64,000 bases of DNA from Evansella alkalicola (GCF_019042735.1 NZ_JAHQCR010000010.1:1-64000); one strand, 5' to 3'. Positions 7,998-16,738 are shown, counted from the first letter of the stretch. Notes: generated by a model from the sequence alone, not told the origin. Program-made: numbers and translations.

Positions 7998-8384
7998 GTG
8001 AATAATCAATTAAAGGTCTTAATTTGTGATGACTCATTGTTAGTACGTAAAAAGTTACGTGAAGCATTAGAAAAGTGTAAATGTGAAAGTGTACTTGAAG
8101 CGGAGAATGGAAATGTAGCAGTAGAATTAGTAAAATTAGAAAATCCTGATTTAGTTTTCATGGATATCGTCATGCCAGATAAAGACGGTCTCGAGGCACT
8201 CGAAGAAATAAAAAAGATAAACAAAAATATAAAGGTCGTCATGGCTTCTTCAGCAGGTACAAATGAGCACTTGAAAAAAGCTCTTAAATTAGGTGCCTAC
8301 GATTTTATTCAAAAGCCAGTTACCCTTGATGCAGTTACTAACATCATAGGTAAGTTACTGAAGGAGGGCACTGCAAATGTTTAG
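7998..8384 (+). CDS. CheY-like single-domain response regulator
   Basis: A 128-residue receiver domain and nothing else. It has the acidic pair (CDD near residues 10-12), the phospho-acceptor Asp in FMDIVMP (about 56), the Ser in MASSA and the Lys in QKPV. GTG 7998 is chosen because AAAGGAG lies 8 nt upstream and the receiver fold begins at once. The open frame extends back to 7842 but that stretch looks non-coding. The last codons overlap the start of the CheX-like gene (8377), so the two are translationally coupled. It probably signals to the flagellar motor or to its partner. Confidence 0.9.
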   Translation: MNNQLKVLICDDSLLVRKKLREALEKCKCESVLEAENGNVAVELVKLENPDLVFMDIVMPDKDGLEALEEIKKINKNIKVVMASSAGTNEHLKKALKLGAYDFIQKPVTLDAVTNIIGKLLKEGTANV

Positions 8385-9297
8385 TCAATATTTTGGCCAT
8401 TATTTATTAAATCGTGATTTGATTTCACGTGAACAGCTTTCCGATGCACTAGAATATCAGAAGCAAGTTCATGTGAAGTTTGGTGTTCTTGCAGTTGACA
8501 AAGATTATATGACAGCAGCACAAGTAGAGGAAGTACATGAAAGACAAAAACAAGTAGATAAACGATTTGGTGAAATTGCAGTGGAGTTGGACTACTTAAC
8601 AGGGATTCAGGTGGAGACACTCCTATCATCACAAAAACAAAGCTATCTATATTTGGCACAGGCGCTTGTCGATAGAGGATATTTTACGATGGATGAATAC
8701 AGTAAAACTTTAAATGAATACAAATCAGAATTTGGTTTGTCAGATGAACAATTTAATGCAATAAAAGGTGATAGTATATCAGCATTAGTAGAAAAAGTAC
8801 TGAATTCTTCAGAAGCTAATAAAGCAACTATAGAATATATTTCACTATTTGTTAAAAATATGGTGCGGTTCATTGATGATCAAATCAGGATTGATGCATC
8901 TTTAGTTAGTGCAACTGAACAGTTTCAATGGTTGGTCATGCAAGAATTGACAGGAGATGCTCCCTATTACACTGCATTAGGAGCAGAATCAGATATGTTT
9001 CTAGAAATCGCGTCCGCCTATGCTGAAGAAAATTTAACTGAAGTTGATGAACTAGCAAAGGCATCCGTTAGTGAATTCTTAAATTTGCATAATGGAATAT
9101 ACAGTGTAAATATGTCAAACGTTGGAATTATCTTGAATATGAAACCGCAGGAAGTTTTGGAAGATGCAAATATATCAGGTGAGTTGTTGTGTATAACAGT
9201 TACTACTTCCAAAGGAAATTTTAAGCTATTAATTTCAGAAAGGGTAAATACTATTTCCATCAATTCGAAACTAGAAAAAGGTGCAATTAAATCATAG
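8377..9297 (+). CDS. CheX-like phosphatase-domain protein with N-terminal helical repeats
   Basis: A 306-residue protein. The N-terminal 110 residues hold three related helical motifs (LLNRDLISREQLSDAL, DKDYMTAAQVEEV and ELDYLTGIQVETLL), similar to the repeated N-terminal modules of type II/IV secretion ATPases (MshEN-like). The C-terminal part, about 150-300, resembles CheX/CheC-type CheY-P phosphatase domains (GDAPYYTALGAES, MSNVGIILNMKP). It overlaps the CheY-like gene by 8 bp, fitting a cognate phosphatase or effector. The fold calls are from visual resemblance; a c-di-GMP role for the N-terminal repeats is only a possibility. Confidence 0.6.
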   Translation: MFSQYFGHYLLNRDLISREQLSDALEYQKQVHVKFGVLAVDKDYMTAAQVEEVHERQKQVDKRFGEIAVELDYLTGIQVETLLSSQKQSYLYLAQALVDRGYFTMDEYSKTLNEYKSEFGLSDEQFNAIKGDSISALVEKVLNSSEANKATIEYISLFVKNMVRFIDDQIRIDASLVSATEQFQWLVMQELTGDAPYYTALGAESDMFLEIASAYAEENLTEVDELAKASVSEFLNLHNGIYSVNMSNVGIILNMKPQEVLEDANISGELLCITVTTSKGNFKLLISERVNTISINSKLEKGAIKS

Positions 9298-9343
9298 GGT
9301 CAATTCTGTAAATTGAATGATGGAATCAAATAAATATTAATGA

Positions 9344-9377
9344 ACGGACCAAAATTTGTTTTTGGTCTGTTTTTTTA
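9344..9377 (+). terminator. Terminator after the CheX-like gene
   Basis: ACGGACCAAAA pairs with TTTTGGTCTGT (one mismatch) across a 5-nt loop, followed by seven T residues. Confidence 0.85.
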
Positions 9378-9449
9378 ATCTTAAAAGAAGCGGTGAACAG
9401 GTAAATGTTTTATACTTGAAGTTGTTAATACTAATATGGAGGAGGAAAT

Positions 9450-10142
9450 ATGATGATTATAGAAATCTGGAGCGACTATGCTTGACCATTTTGCTATATT
9501 GGCAAAAGGCATCTGGAGGATGCCATAAACAAAGTAGAAGTTCAAGTAGAGGTAGTTTATCGTTGTTTTGAACTAGACCCTTCAGCCCCACGTGATGTCA
9601 GCTATAATATGTATGATAAGTTAGCTTCTAAATATGGAATGAGCATGTCACAAGCGAAACAAAGTGTTCAGAGAGTCGTGGACATGGGCAAAGAAACTGG
9701 GTTGGATTTTAACATGGATAGTCAGATTTTAACCAATACTTTTGATGCACATCGATTAACTGTTTTCTCAAAAAAGCATGGTCTCATGCGCCCTATGGCG
9801 GAAAGGTTATTCAAAGCTCATTTCACTGATGCTTTACATATAGGAGACCATAATACCTTGGTTAATCTTGCTGTCGAGGTAGGAATGGATCGTGAAAAGG
9901 TTCGAGAAGTGCTTAAAAGTGATGCTTTCAATGATGAAGTTCAATCAGACAAGTTAGTGGCATCTGAGTTATGTATACGAAGTGTCCCGTTTTTCCTTAT
10001 TAATAAAAAGTATACTATAACTGGTGCACAGCCGTCTGAAGTATTTGTAGATGCTATTAACAATAGTGCAAAAGAAGAAGACATTAATCTTGGAACAATT
10101 AAAAAAAGTAAAACAAACTGTAGTCTAGATGATGGATGCTAA
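9450..10142 (+). CDS. DsbA/FrnE-like oxidoreductase with in-frame TGA at the active-site Cys (candidate selenoprotein)
   Basis: Read through one TGA (9483-9485), this is a 230-residue DsbA-family (FrnE/YwbO-like) thioredoxin-fold oxidoreductase. ATG 9450 follows TGGAGGAGGAAAT. The N-terminus reads M-M-I-I-E-I-W-S-D-Y-A-[TGA]-P-F-C-Y-I-G-K-R. Homologues have CPFCYIGK here, so the TGA replaces the nucleophilic first Cys and the second (residue 15) is kept. The rest is intact, including the helical insertion, the conserved Val-Pro (SVPFF) cis-proline loop near residue 180 and the Cys-rich C-terminus NCSLDDGC. A start at 9609 would lose the active site. A 6-bp hairpin follows the TGA at SECIS distance. 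Either UGA encodes selenocysteine or the gene is a pseudogene with a single nonsense change. The parallel TGA in cadA favours selenocysteine. Confidence 0.85.
9483..9524 (+). promoter_or_regulatory. Candidate bacterial SECIS element (DsbA-like gene)
   Basis: The UGA codon (9483-9485) is followed 22 nt later by GGCATC (9508-9513), loop TGGAG and GATGCC (9519-9524), a perfect 6-bp stem. The apical loop starts 28 nt after the UGA and has G at its second and third positions. This fits the general bacterial SECIS rule of a hairpin about 16-37 nt downstream with a G at the start of a small loop. SelB specificity cannot be judged by eye. Confidence 0.55.
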
Positions 10143-10159
10143 TGAAAAAACTTATTCAA

Positions 10160-10208
10160 AACTGTTAGAAGGTACCTACGTAAAGCAGCACCTTTTAACA
10201 GTTTTTTT
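10160..10208 (+). terminator. Terminator after the DsbA-like gene
   Basis: AACTGTTAGAAGGT pairs with ACCTTTTAACAGTT (one G-T wobble) around a 16-nt loop, followed by a T run. It separates the DsbA-like gene from the cad operon. Confidence 0.9.
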
Positions 10209-10233
10209 ATGTCTTTAAATACTTATATTTAAC

Positions 10234-10298
10234 ATTCAAACAATCACTTGAATATATATGTGTAAATTGCTACGATATATTCAAAAGAACATTTGAAT
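10234..10298 (+). promoter_or_regulatory. Two cadO-like operators and cad promoter
   Basis: Two 20-bp imperfect palindromes with matching half-sites ATTCAA...TTGAAT lie at 10234-10253 and 10279-10298. Both resemble the CadC operator of staphylococcal cad operons. A possible promoter (TTGAAT 10248-10253 and TACGAT 10271-10276, 17 bp apart) begins in the first and ends just before the second. Binding by the CadC encoded next is expected to block transcription until Cd, Zn or Pb is present. Confidence 0.75.
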
Positions 10299-10310
10299 GA
10301 GGTGTGTAGA

Positions 10311-10679
10311 GTGTCAAAAAAAGCTACATGTGAAGTGTATTGCTACGATCAAGAAAAAGTAGATCGCATTCAAAGCGAACTGGAAATTGAAGAACTATCT
10401 CGAGTAGCACAGTTATTCAAGGCATTATCTGATGAAAATAGGTATAAAATTACATATTCCTTATGCAGGGAACAGGAATTATGTGTATGTGATATTGCAA
10501 ATATTATTGGGTCTTCCGTTGCAACGGCCTCCCATCATCTTAGAACTTTATATAAGAAAGGTATCGTGAAATATCGCAAAGAAGGTAAATTGGCATTTTA
10601 TTCTCTTGATGATCACCGTATTAAGGATCTAATAATGACAGGTCTCGAACAACAGAGAGAAGGTAAGGAAGTTGAGTAA
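10311..10679 (+). CDS. cadC: ArsR/SmtB-family metal-responsive repressor CadC
   Basis: A 122-residue winged-helix repressor of the cad operon. GTG 10311 follows GAGGTGT and gives an N-terminus that lines up exactly with staphylococcal CadC. Cys7 and Cys11 (TCEVYC) plus Cys58 and Cys60 (ELCVCD) form the alpha3N Cd/Pb/Bi thiolate site at identical numbering. The recognition helix is SSVATASHHLRTLY. All metal cysteines are encoded by ordinary Cys codons, unlike the TGA-containing neighbours. It overlaps the cadA start by 8 bp. Confidence 0.95.
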   Translation: MSKKATCEVYCYDQEKVDRIQSELEIEELSRVAQLFKALSDENRYKITYSLCREQELCVCDIANIIGSSVATASHHLRTLYKKGIVKYRKEGKLAFYSLDDHRIKDLIMTGLEQQREGKEVE

Positions 10680-12828
10680 TAAAAATCAAGAATTTAATGA
10701 AATGGCTACTGAAACAAAAACATATCGTGTAGAAGGCTTCACCTGATTTGACTGTGCCAAAACATTCGAAGCGAATGTAAAACACCTGGATGGTGTTTAT
10801 GATGCAAAAGTAAATTTCGGTGCTTCCAAAATAACCGTTAAAGGAAATGTTTCTTTGAAAGCACTGGAAAAGGCAGGAGCTTTTGAAGATCTGAAATTGC
10901 GTGACGAGAAGGAACAAGCAATAGTAAGAATTCCATTTTGGAAGCAAAAAGCTAATATAAAAGTTTATGTTTCTATTACTTTATTAATTGCTAGCCTTGT
11001 TTTAGCTGAAGTTATGGAGGCAGAAAGTGTTCTTCCTACTATAGGAATTTCATTTGCAATCATCATAGGTGGATATTCCTTGTTTATAAAAGGGATTCAC
11101 AATCTAGTAAGGTTAATATTTGATATGCATACTCTAATGACAGTAGCTATCATTGGGGCGTCCATAATTGGTGAGTGGACAGAAGGTGCGATTGTGGTTA
11201 TCCTTTTTGCTATAAGTGAAGCATTAGAGAGATATTCCATTGATAAAGCACGTAAATCTATAGAATATTTAATGGAGATTGCTCCTAAAGAGGCATTAAT
11301 TCGTAGAAACAACAAGGAACAGAAGATTCATGTCGATAACATCGAAATTGGTGACATCATGATAGTAAAACCAGGGCAAAAATTAGCGATGGATGGAAAA
11401 ATAATAAAGGGATTTTCTACAATAAATCAAGCAGCTATTACAGGGGAAAGTATACCAGTTACAAAAACAGTAAACGATGAGGTGTTTGCTGGAACGTTTA
11501 ACGAGGATGGTTTACTAGAAGTCAAAATCACAAAACTTGTAGAAGATACAACCATAGCAAAAATTATATATTTAGTAGAAGAGGCCCAGGCTGAAAAGGC
11601 ACCATCGCAGGCGTTTGTCGATAAGTTTGCCATGTACTATACACCAGCAATCATCATATTAGCATTCTTAATTATTATAATTCCACCTTTATTTTTCCAA
11701 GGAGATTGGAGTTATTGGATCTATTTAGGGCTTGCAACTCTGGTTGTCGGCTGCCCTTGCGCATTAGTAATCTCTACCCCAATTGCAGTCGTTACTGCTA
11801 TTGGAAATGCGGCCAGAAATGGTGTTTTAATCAAAGGGGGAGTACATCTAGAAGAAGCAGGTGCAGTAGAGGCTATTGCTTTTGACAAAACTGGTACTTT
11901 AACAAAAGGAATTCCATCTGTGACTAATATTATCCCATTTGGGGAAGGGGACACTGATGAATATTTGGCTATCACTTCAGCTATTGAAAGTGGTTCCCAA
12001 CACCCACTTGCATCTGCCATTATTAAAATGGCTAATGATAATGAAATTGAGTTCCATCAACTGATTGTTGATGATTTCCAATCAATGAAGAGGGGCATCA
12101 AAGCAAAGGTAAAGGATAATGTATATTATATTGGGAGTCCATCTCTTTTTAAAGAATTTCACCACTCATTGGAAAAGGAACTAGAAGATAAAATCGATAA
12201 GTTTCAGACTGAAGGAAAAACCGTCATTATCTTAGGGACAATGAAGGAGATCTTATTAGTAATAGCTATAGCTGATGAGATAAGAGAAACATCTAAGGAA
12301 GTCATCAAGGAATTAAATGAATTATCTATTAGAACTATCATGCTAACTGGTGATAATAAAAGGACAGCAGCAGCGATAGGAAAAAAAGTTGGTGTAGAAT
12401 TTATAAAAGCTGATTTACTTCCAGAAGATAAATTAAACGCCATCAGAGAACTCAGGGGACACCGTAAAAGTGTTGCGATGGTTGGAGATGGCGTAAACGA
12501 CGCTCCTGCTTTGGCTGCATCAAATGTCGGGGTAGCAATGGGAGGAGCTGGAACAGATACTGCGTTGGAAACTGCAGATATTGCATTAATGTCAGATGAT
12601 TTAAGTAAGTTGCCATACACGATTAACCTCAGTCGTAAAGCATTAAATATCATTAAGCAAAACATTATATTTTCTTTAGTAATTAAAACTATTGCTTTAT
12701 TATTGATTGTACCTGGATGGTTAACACTTTGGATCGCAATATTTGCAGATATGGGAGCAACGTTACTTGTAACGTTTAACAGTTTAAGGTTAATGGGGTT
12801 TAGGGAAGGAAAATACAAGCTGAAGTAA
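10672..12828 (+). CDS. cadA: Cd/Zn/Pb-exporting P1B-type ATPase CadA with in-frame TGA in the HMA CxxC motif (candidate selenoprotein)
   Basis: Read through one TGA (10744-10746, codon 25), this is a 718-residue CadA. TTG 10672 overlaps the cadC stop and follows AAGGTAAGGA. The N-terminal heavy-metal-associated domain reads T-Y-R-V-E-G-F-T-[TGA]-F-D-C-A-K, where CadA proteins have GFTCxNCA. It then continues in frame with typical CadA sequence (DAKVNFGASKI). The pump core is complete: CPC in VVGCPCALVIS, phosphorylation motif DKTGTL, hinge GDGVNDAPAL and the usual membrane segments. So only the first metal-ligand Cys is a TGA. A start at TTG 10855 would give a pump lacking the HMA domain, which might still work. 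Selenocysteine decoding is the favoured explanation; a nonsense mutation is the alternative. Confidence 0.88.
10744..10798 (+). promoter_or_regulatory. Candidate bacterial SECIS element (cadA)
   Basis: After the UGA (10744-10746), ACATTC (10762-10767), loop GAAGC and GAATGT (10773-10778) form a perfect 6-bp hairpin. Its loop starts 21 nt after the UGA with a leading G, inside the usual SECIS window. Next to it, AAACACC (10780-10786), loop TGGAT and GGTGTTT (10792-10798) form a perfect 7-bp hairpin whose loop resembles that of the DsbA-like gene but starts 40 nt downstream. Which one SelB would use is unclear. Confidence 0.5.
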
Positions 12829-12963
12829 CGCAGTTTCGAGAATGAACTAAAAAGGTAAACTAATAATAACCCCTATATAGAAAAGGGATAAATGTTAAAA
12901 TATACTTGAATTCACATGAGGCTGGAATGATTTGACACTGAATTTGAAAGGAGGGAATTTTTC

Positions 12964-14631
12964 TTGGGTAGAAGAATTAGAAACCTTCAACGTTATCGTG
13001 AGATTACTATTGCTTTTTCTAGGAATGGTTTTAATTATCTTGTTCGTGACTTAGGTTTATATGAAATTGTATCCATCCCTAAACGTTTGTTTCTAAAGGA
13101 ACCTAAAACGGAGAAGAAATCAACGGGCGAGAGATTACGTCACTTCTTAGAGGAGTTAGGACCAACGTTTGTAAAATTGGGTCAACTTGCTAGTACTCGG
13201 CCAGACCTATTACCACCAGACATCATTAAAGAACTTGAGAAACTACAAGATGGGGTTAAGCCTTTCTCTTATGATGAGGTGAAAGAAATTATTGAGGAAG
13301 AACTGGATAAACCTGTTGAGGATGTATTTAAGGAATTTCATAAGGAGCCACTAGGATCGGCTTCTATTGGACAAGTACATTATGCCGTTTTAACTACTGG
13401 AGAGAAAGTGGCTGTCAAAATTCAACGACCTTCTGTTGAAAAGATTATTCAATCGGATTTGGAGATTCTTCATCAGTTGGCTGTTTTAGCAGAAAGTAGG
13501 GTAGATTGGGCTGCTAGATATCGTTTAAAAGATATCGTCAAGGAGTTTTCCAAAGCAATAATAGCTGAATTAGATTATACAGTTGAAGGACGTAATGCTG
13601 ATAGGATTTCAAAACAATTTCAAGCAGATCCAACTGTCTATGTTCCCCATGTTTACTGGGAACATTCAACTAAAAAGATATTAACAATGGAATATTTAAA
13701 AGGAACTAAACTTAAGGATTATGATAGCTTTGATTATCTTGATAAAAAAGTATTAGCTGAAAGAATAGCAAATTCTTATTTTCATCAAGTGCTTCTTGAA
13801 GGCTTCTTTCATGGTGATCCACACCCAGGCAACATATCTGTGTTGCCTACCAATGTGATCGGGTTTATGGATTTTGGTATGGTGGGGCGTCTTAGTCCAG
13901 AAATGCAGGACCATTTTGCATCATTAGTTATTGCAGTCATGCGTAAAAATACAGAAGGAGTTATCCGAGCAATTGATCGAATGGGACTTATACCAGATGA
14001 AACAGATATGCAGCAACTTCATTTAGATGTGGATGAAGTAAGGGAAAAGTATTACGATGTTCCATTAAGTCAAGTCAGTCTTGGCGATGCTATCAATGAC
14101 CTATTTTCGATTGCTCACAAGCATCAAATATTAATACCAACGGACTTAACACTATTAGGAAAAACCTTGTTAACGGTGGAAAGTATTGTAGAGAAGTTGG
14201 ATCCTGAGATGAGTATCATACATATTGCAGAACCTTATGGGAAACAGCTCTTAATGAATCGTCTTCATCCAAATAACATTGCTTCTAGAATAGCAGGTGA
14301 GATTGGTGATTATGGTGAAAGTCTCATTACGCTACCGAAGCAACTAAAAGAGATTACAGAAATACTTAAAAAAGGTAAGCTTCCTGTTGAAATATCAGTT
14401 CCAAAAGTTGATTTATTTTTAACTAAGTTGGATCGCATTAGTAACCGCTTGTCTTTCAGTATTGTCTTACTCTCATTTAGTATTATAATGGTGGGCCTCA
14501 TCATTGGATCTGCTTTAGGTGGACAATCAAGTGTACTCTGGAATGTACCCGCTATTGAAATTGGTTTTATTGTAGCGCTACTGATGTTTTTAGGTCTGCT
14601 TTATTCAATCTTTAAATCAGGTAGATTTTAG
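12964..14631 (+). CDS. ABC1/UbiB-family atypical kinase
   Basis: A 555-residue protein of the AarF/UbiB/ABC1 family. It has the N-terminal KxGQ motif (KLGQLASTRPDLLP, about 73-86) that replaces the usual kinase glycine loop, the catalytic Lys in VAVKIQRP, HGDPHPGN (about 280-287), and a metal-binding DFG in MDFGMVG. Two membrane segments close the protein (about 500-520 and 530-550). TTG 12964 follows AAAGGAGGGAAT, the strongest site nearby. Family members support isoprenoid-quinone synthesis or handling, but the Bacillus substrate is not established. It has its own transcription unit after cadA. Confidence 0.88.
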   Translation: MGRRIRNLQRYREITIAFSRNGFNYLVRDLGLYEIVSIPKRLFLKEPKTEKKSTGERLRHFLEELGPTFVKLGQLASTRPDLLPPDIIKELEKLQDGVKPFSYDEVKEIIEEELDKPVEDVFKEFHKEPLGSASIGQVHYAVLTTGEKVAVKIQRPSVEKIIQSDLEILHQLAVLAESRVDWAARYRLKDIVKEFSKAIIAELDYTVEGRNADRISKQFQADPTVYVPHVYWEHSTKKILTMEYLKGTKLKDYDSFDYLDKKVLAERIANSYFHQVLLEGFFHGDPHPGNISVLPTNVIGFMDFGMVGRLSPEMQDHFASLVIAVMRKNTEGVIRAIDRMGLIPDETDMQQLHLDVDEVREKYYDVPLSQVSLGDAINDLFSIAHKHQILIPTDLTLLGKTLLTVESIVEKLDPEMSIIHIAEPYGKQLLMNRLHPNNIASRIAGEIGDYGESLITLPKQLKEITEILKKGKLPVEISVPKVDLFLTKLDRISNRLSFSIVLLSFSIIMVGLIIGSALGGQSSVLWNVPAIEIGFIVALLMFLGLLYSIFKSGRF

Positions 14632-14713
14632 TTAAAAGAATATGAGTAAAAAGGGAAGGGAAAGACGACGTTTCGTACACCCCTTCCCAAGCCTTAAATC
14701 TCATTTTTAACCA

Positions 14714-16129
14714 TTAATCGTGCGTTTCTATTGTTTCAATTAATTCTTCAAACATACGTAATCGTTGGCTGTATACTCCACCGTTATAATCTGATCTATC
14801 TGCATGTTTGTGAATGTAGTACCAGTCACCTGATAACTCGAAAAGATTAAACCAGCCATCAATAAAAGCTTCGTCCATACCGCTGTAGTATGAGTAGTGA
14901 TAAGGTTGACCACCACCTAAATCTTCATAATAGCCGAGATCTATGTTGAATGAAGAGAACATAATCTCTTTTGCATGATCAAGTTGGAAGCTATCTTTAA
15001 GTTTCCCAAATGCATAAAAACTATTTTCTGAAACATTGTCCTCAGTGAAACGAAACTCAGTAAAATACTCGTGTTCTATTCTTTCCACATTCGTACCAAC
15101 TGGAAGGTAGCTCGATATCCCCAACTCTTCATTTATATATAGTTCAACAGGAACCTCTTCGTATCCAAAAGCCCCTATTGGGAGAATAACGCTCTGAGTA
15201 ATGGGCCTATTATAAGTTGTCGGGTCACTTTCACCTTCTGATCCATGAACTACATAAGGTGGTGAATCTTGAATGATCATGAAAGATAATACGATCCATG
15301 AGATTGCCCAACTTTCTTGTTGATTTAAAGGTATATCTACAGTGAACACCATTGGTTGACCGTATATCTCTCCAATATACAACTCCATAAAGCGCTCATT
15401 TTCTTCATCAATGAAGGCATAAATTTCAGCTTCTTCCATATTTATCGGAAGAATTTCATCGTGTGGAAATCCTATATCAAAGTTTATCCTAATCTCATTA
15501 GTTAGAAGAGTATTAGGAATCTTAGTTGATTTAACGTTGGATACGGCTATATTGGAAATGAAATCATCTATAATTTCTTCTTGATATGAAGAATCCATTT
15601 CATTAAACAAGTAGAGATTCATGTTTTCTGAATTAGTACCGTTTATTTTTGCTATATTTATTTTTTCATTATCCGTATTCTCCACGGACCATCCCGTAGG
15701 CAGTCTAATCGTTAAACTATCATTACTAATATCATGGTATCCCAATGAATTAATATCTTCATAATCATAAGGGTATTTATTTAGTACCTTTTCTAATACA
15801 TCGTTGTTTTCTCTAATGTCATTTAATACAAAGGATCTATCACTCACGCTCTGTTGCACTTCTACATTGGGATCTAAAGATTCGTTTTGGAAAAAGTCAT
15901 TGTAAACTAATAACATCGCTATGGAAGCAGCCAAAATAGAAGAAGTACTTATAATAAAACGATAACGAACTTTGTACCACTTTTTCTTTTTCTTTTGTAT
16001 TCTTATAGAATGATTAATCCCATTTTTAAAAGCTTGTAAACTTTTTTGACGTATTTCATTTGAAGCTCTCATTGTATTTTGCTGTAGTATTTTCTGGAGC
16101 TCTTTTTCATGCACTTTGTTATTACTCAA
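14714..16129 (-). CDS. Putative membrane anti-sigma factor, partner of the ECF sigma
   Basis: A 471-residue protein with a basic cytoplasmic N-terminus (residues 1-52), one membrane segment (about 53-73) and a long extracytoplasmic region. It overlaps the end of the upstream ECF sigma gene by 8 bp, the classic sigma/anti-sigma arrangement. The cytoplasmic part would hold the sigma factor until an envelope signal triggers release. I see no classical zinc-binding anti-sigma motif (HxxxCxxC). The extracellular part is unfamiliar. Role is inferred mainly from operon order and topology. Confidence 0.65.
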   Translation of the reverse strand: MSNNKVHEKELQKILQQNTMRASNEIRQKSLQAFKNGINHSIRIQKKKKKWYKVRYRFIISTSSILAASIAMLLVYNDFFQNESLDPNVEVQQSVSDRSFVLNDIRENNDVLEKVLNKYPYDYEDINSLGYHDISNDSLTIRLPTGWSVENTDNEKINIAKINGTNSENMNLYLFNEMDSSYQEEIIDDFISNIAVSNVKSTKIPNTLLTNEIRINFDIGFPHDEILPINMEEAEIYAFIDEENERFMELYIGEIYGQPMVFTVDIPLNQQESWAISWIVLSFMIIQDSPPYVVHGSEGESDPTTYNRPITQSVILPIGAFGYEEVPVELYINEELGISSYLPVGTNVERIEHEYFTEFRFTEDNVSENSFYAFGKLKDSFQLDHAKEIMFSSFNIDLGYYEDLGGGQPYHYSYYSGMDEAFIDGWFNLFELSGDWYYIHKHADRSDYNGGVYSQRLRMFEELIETIETHD

Positions 16130-16679
16130 CTCCCTGCACCTCCAATTTCACTTTTTCAATCAAAGTTTGTTTTGCCCTACGCTGCATGGCCTTTACCGAA
16201 AGAACTGATTTACCCATCACCTGGGCGGTTTCTTTTATTGAGAATCCTTCAAAGAAGCGTAAGTGCAATATAGATTTATAGTGACTTGGCAGTTGATCTA
16301 TCATTTGAATGACTTTGTCTACTTCAACTTTGCGAAGAACCGTATCTTCCGCAGCTTCACTATGACCAACGATTTCCTCTAGATTCTCTAGTTCCAATGG
16401 AACAGATAATTGTGCTTTTTTTTTCGTGCGATAATAATCAATGACAGTATTACGAGCAATTTTAAATAACCATGTTTTAAATGTGGATTTGCCTTCAAAA
16501 CGATGAAGCTCTTTTGAGACTTTAAAAAACACGTCCTGTAATAGCTCTTCTGTGTCATGGTAACTATTTGTTTGTATGTATATATAATGAAATATTCGAT
16601 CTACATATCGCTCATGCAACCGTTCCAGTGCGACTTGATCTCCATCAAGGCTGTCACGAATAAGTTCGTAATCATTCAT
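16122..16679 (-). CDS. ECF-type RNA polymerase sigma factor
   Basis: A 185-residue sigma-70-family protein with region 2 (RYVDRIFHYIYIQ to FKTWLFKIARNTVIDYYR, binding the -10) and region 4 (LPSHYKSILHLRFFEGFSIKE, binding the -35). Region 1 and region 3 are missing, as in ECF factors. Start ATG 16679. A minus-strand promoter at 16707-16738 shares its motif with the divergent gene at 16870, so the sigma factor probably controls both its own operon and that neighbour. Exact ECF group is not clear to me. Confidence 0.92.
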   Translation of the reverse strand: MNDYELIRDSLDGDQVALERLHERYVDRIFHYIYIQTNSYHDTEELLQDVFFKVSKELHRFEGKSTFKTWLFKIARNTVIDYYRTKKKAQLSVPLELENLEEIVGHSEAAEDTVLRKVEVDKVIQMIDQLPSHYKSILHLRFFEGFSIKETAQVMGKSVLSVKAMQRRAKQTLIEKVKLEVQGVE

Positions 16680-16706
16680 CTATGAAATCCTCCTTTTGCA
16701 CTCATA

Positions 16707-16738
16707 ATTATAGACGAAACGATATGAAAAAGGATGCT
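16707..16738 (-). promoter_or_regulatory. Candidate ECF promoter, sigma operon side
   Basis: On the minus strand, GCATCCTTTTTC, nine bases, then CGTCTATAAT. The CGTC -10 is typical of ECF promoters. The same blocks at the same spacing occur on the plus strand at 16811-16840. Confidence 0.65.

Noticed and set aside
9609..10142. Independent gene starting after the TGA of the DsbA-like frame
   Set aside because: The upstream part matches the thioredoxin-fold N-terminus in the same frame, and no ribosome site precedes 9609.
10780..10798. The second hairpin in cadA as sole SECIS
   Set aside because: Its loop begins 40 nt after the UGA, outside the usual distance; kept only as a secondary candidate.
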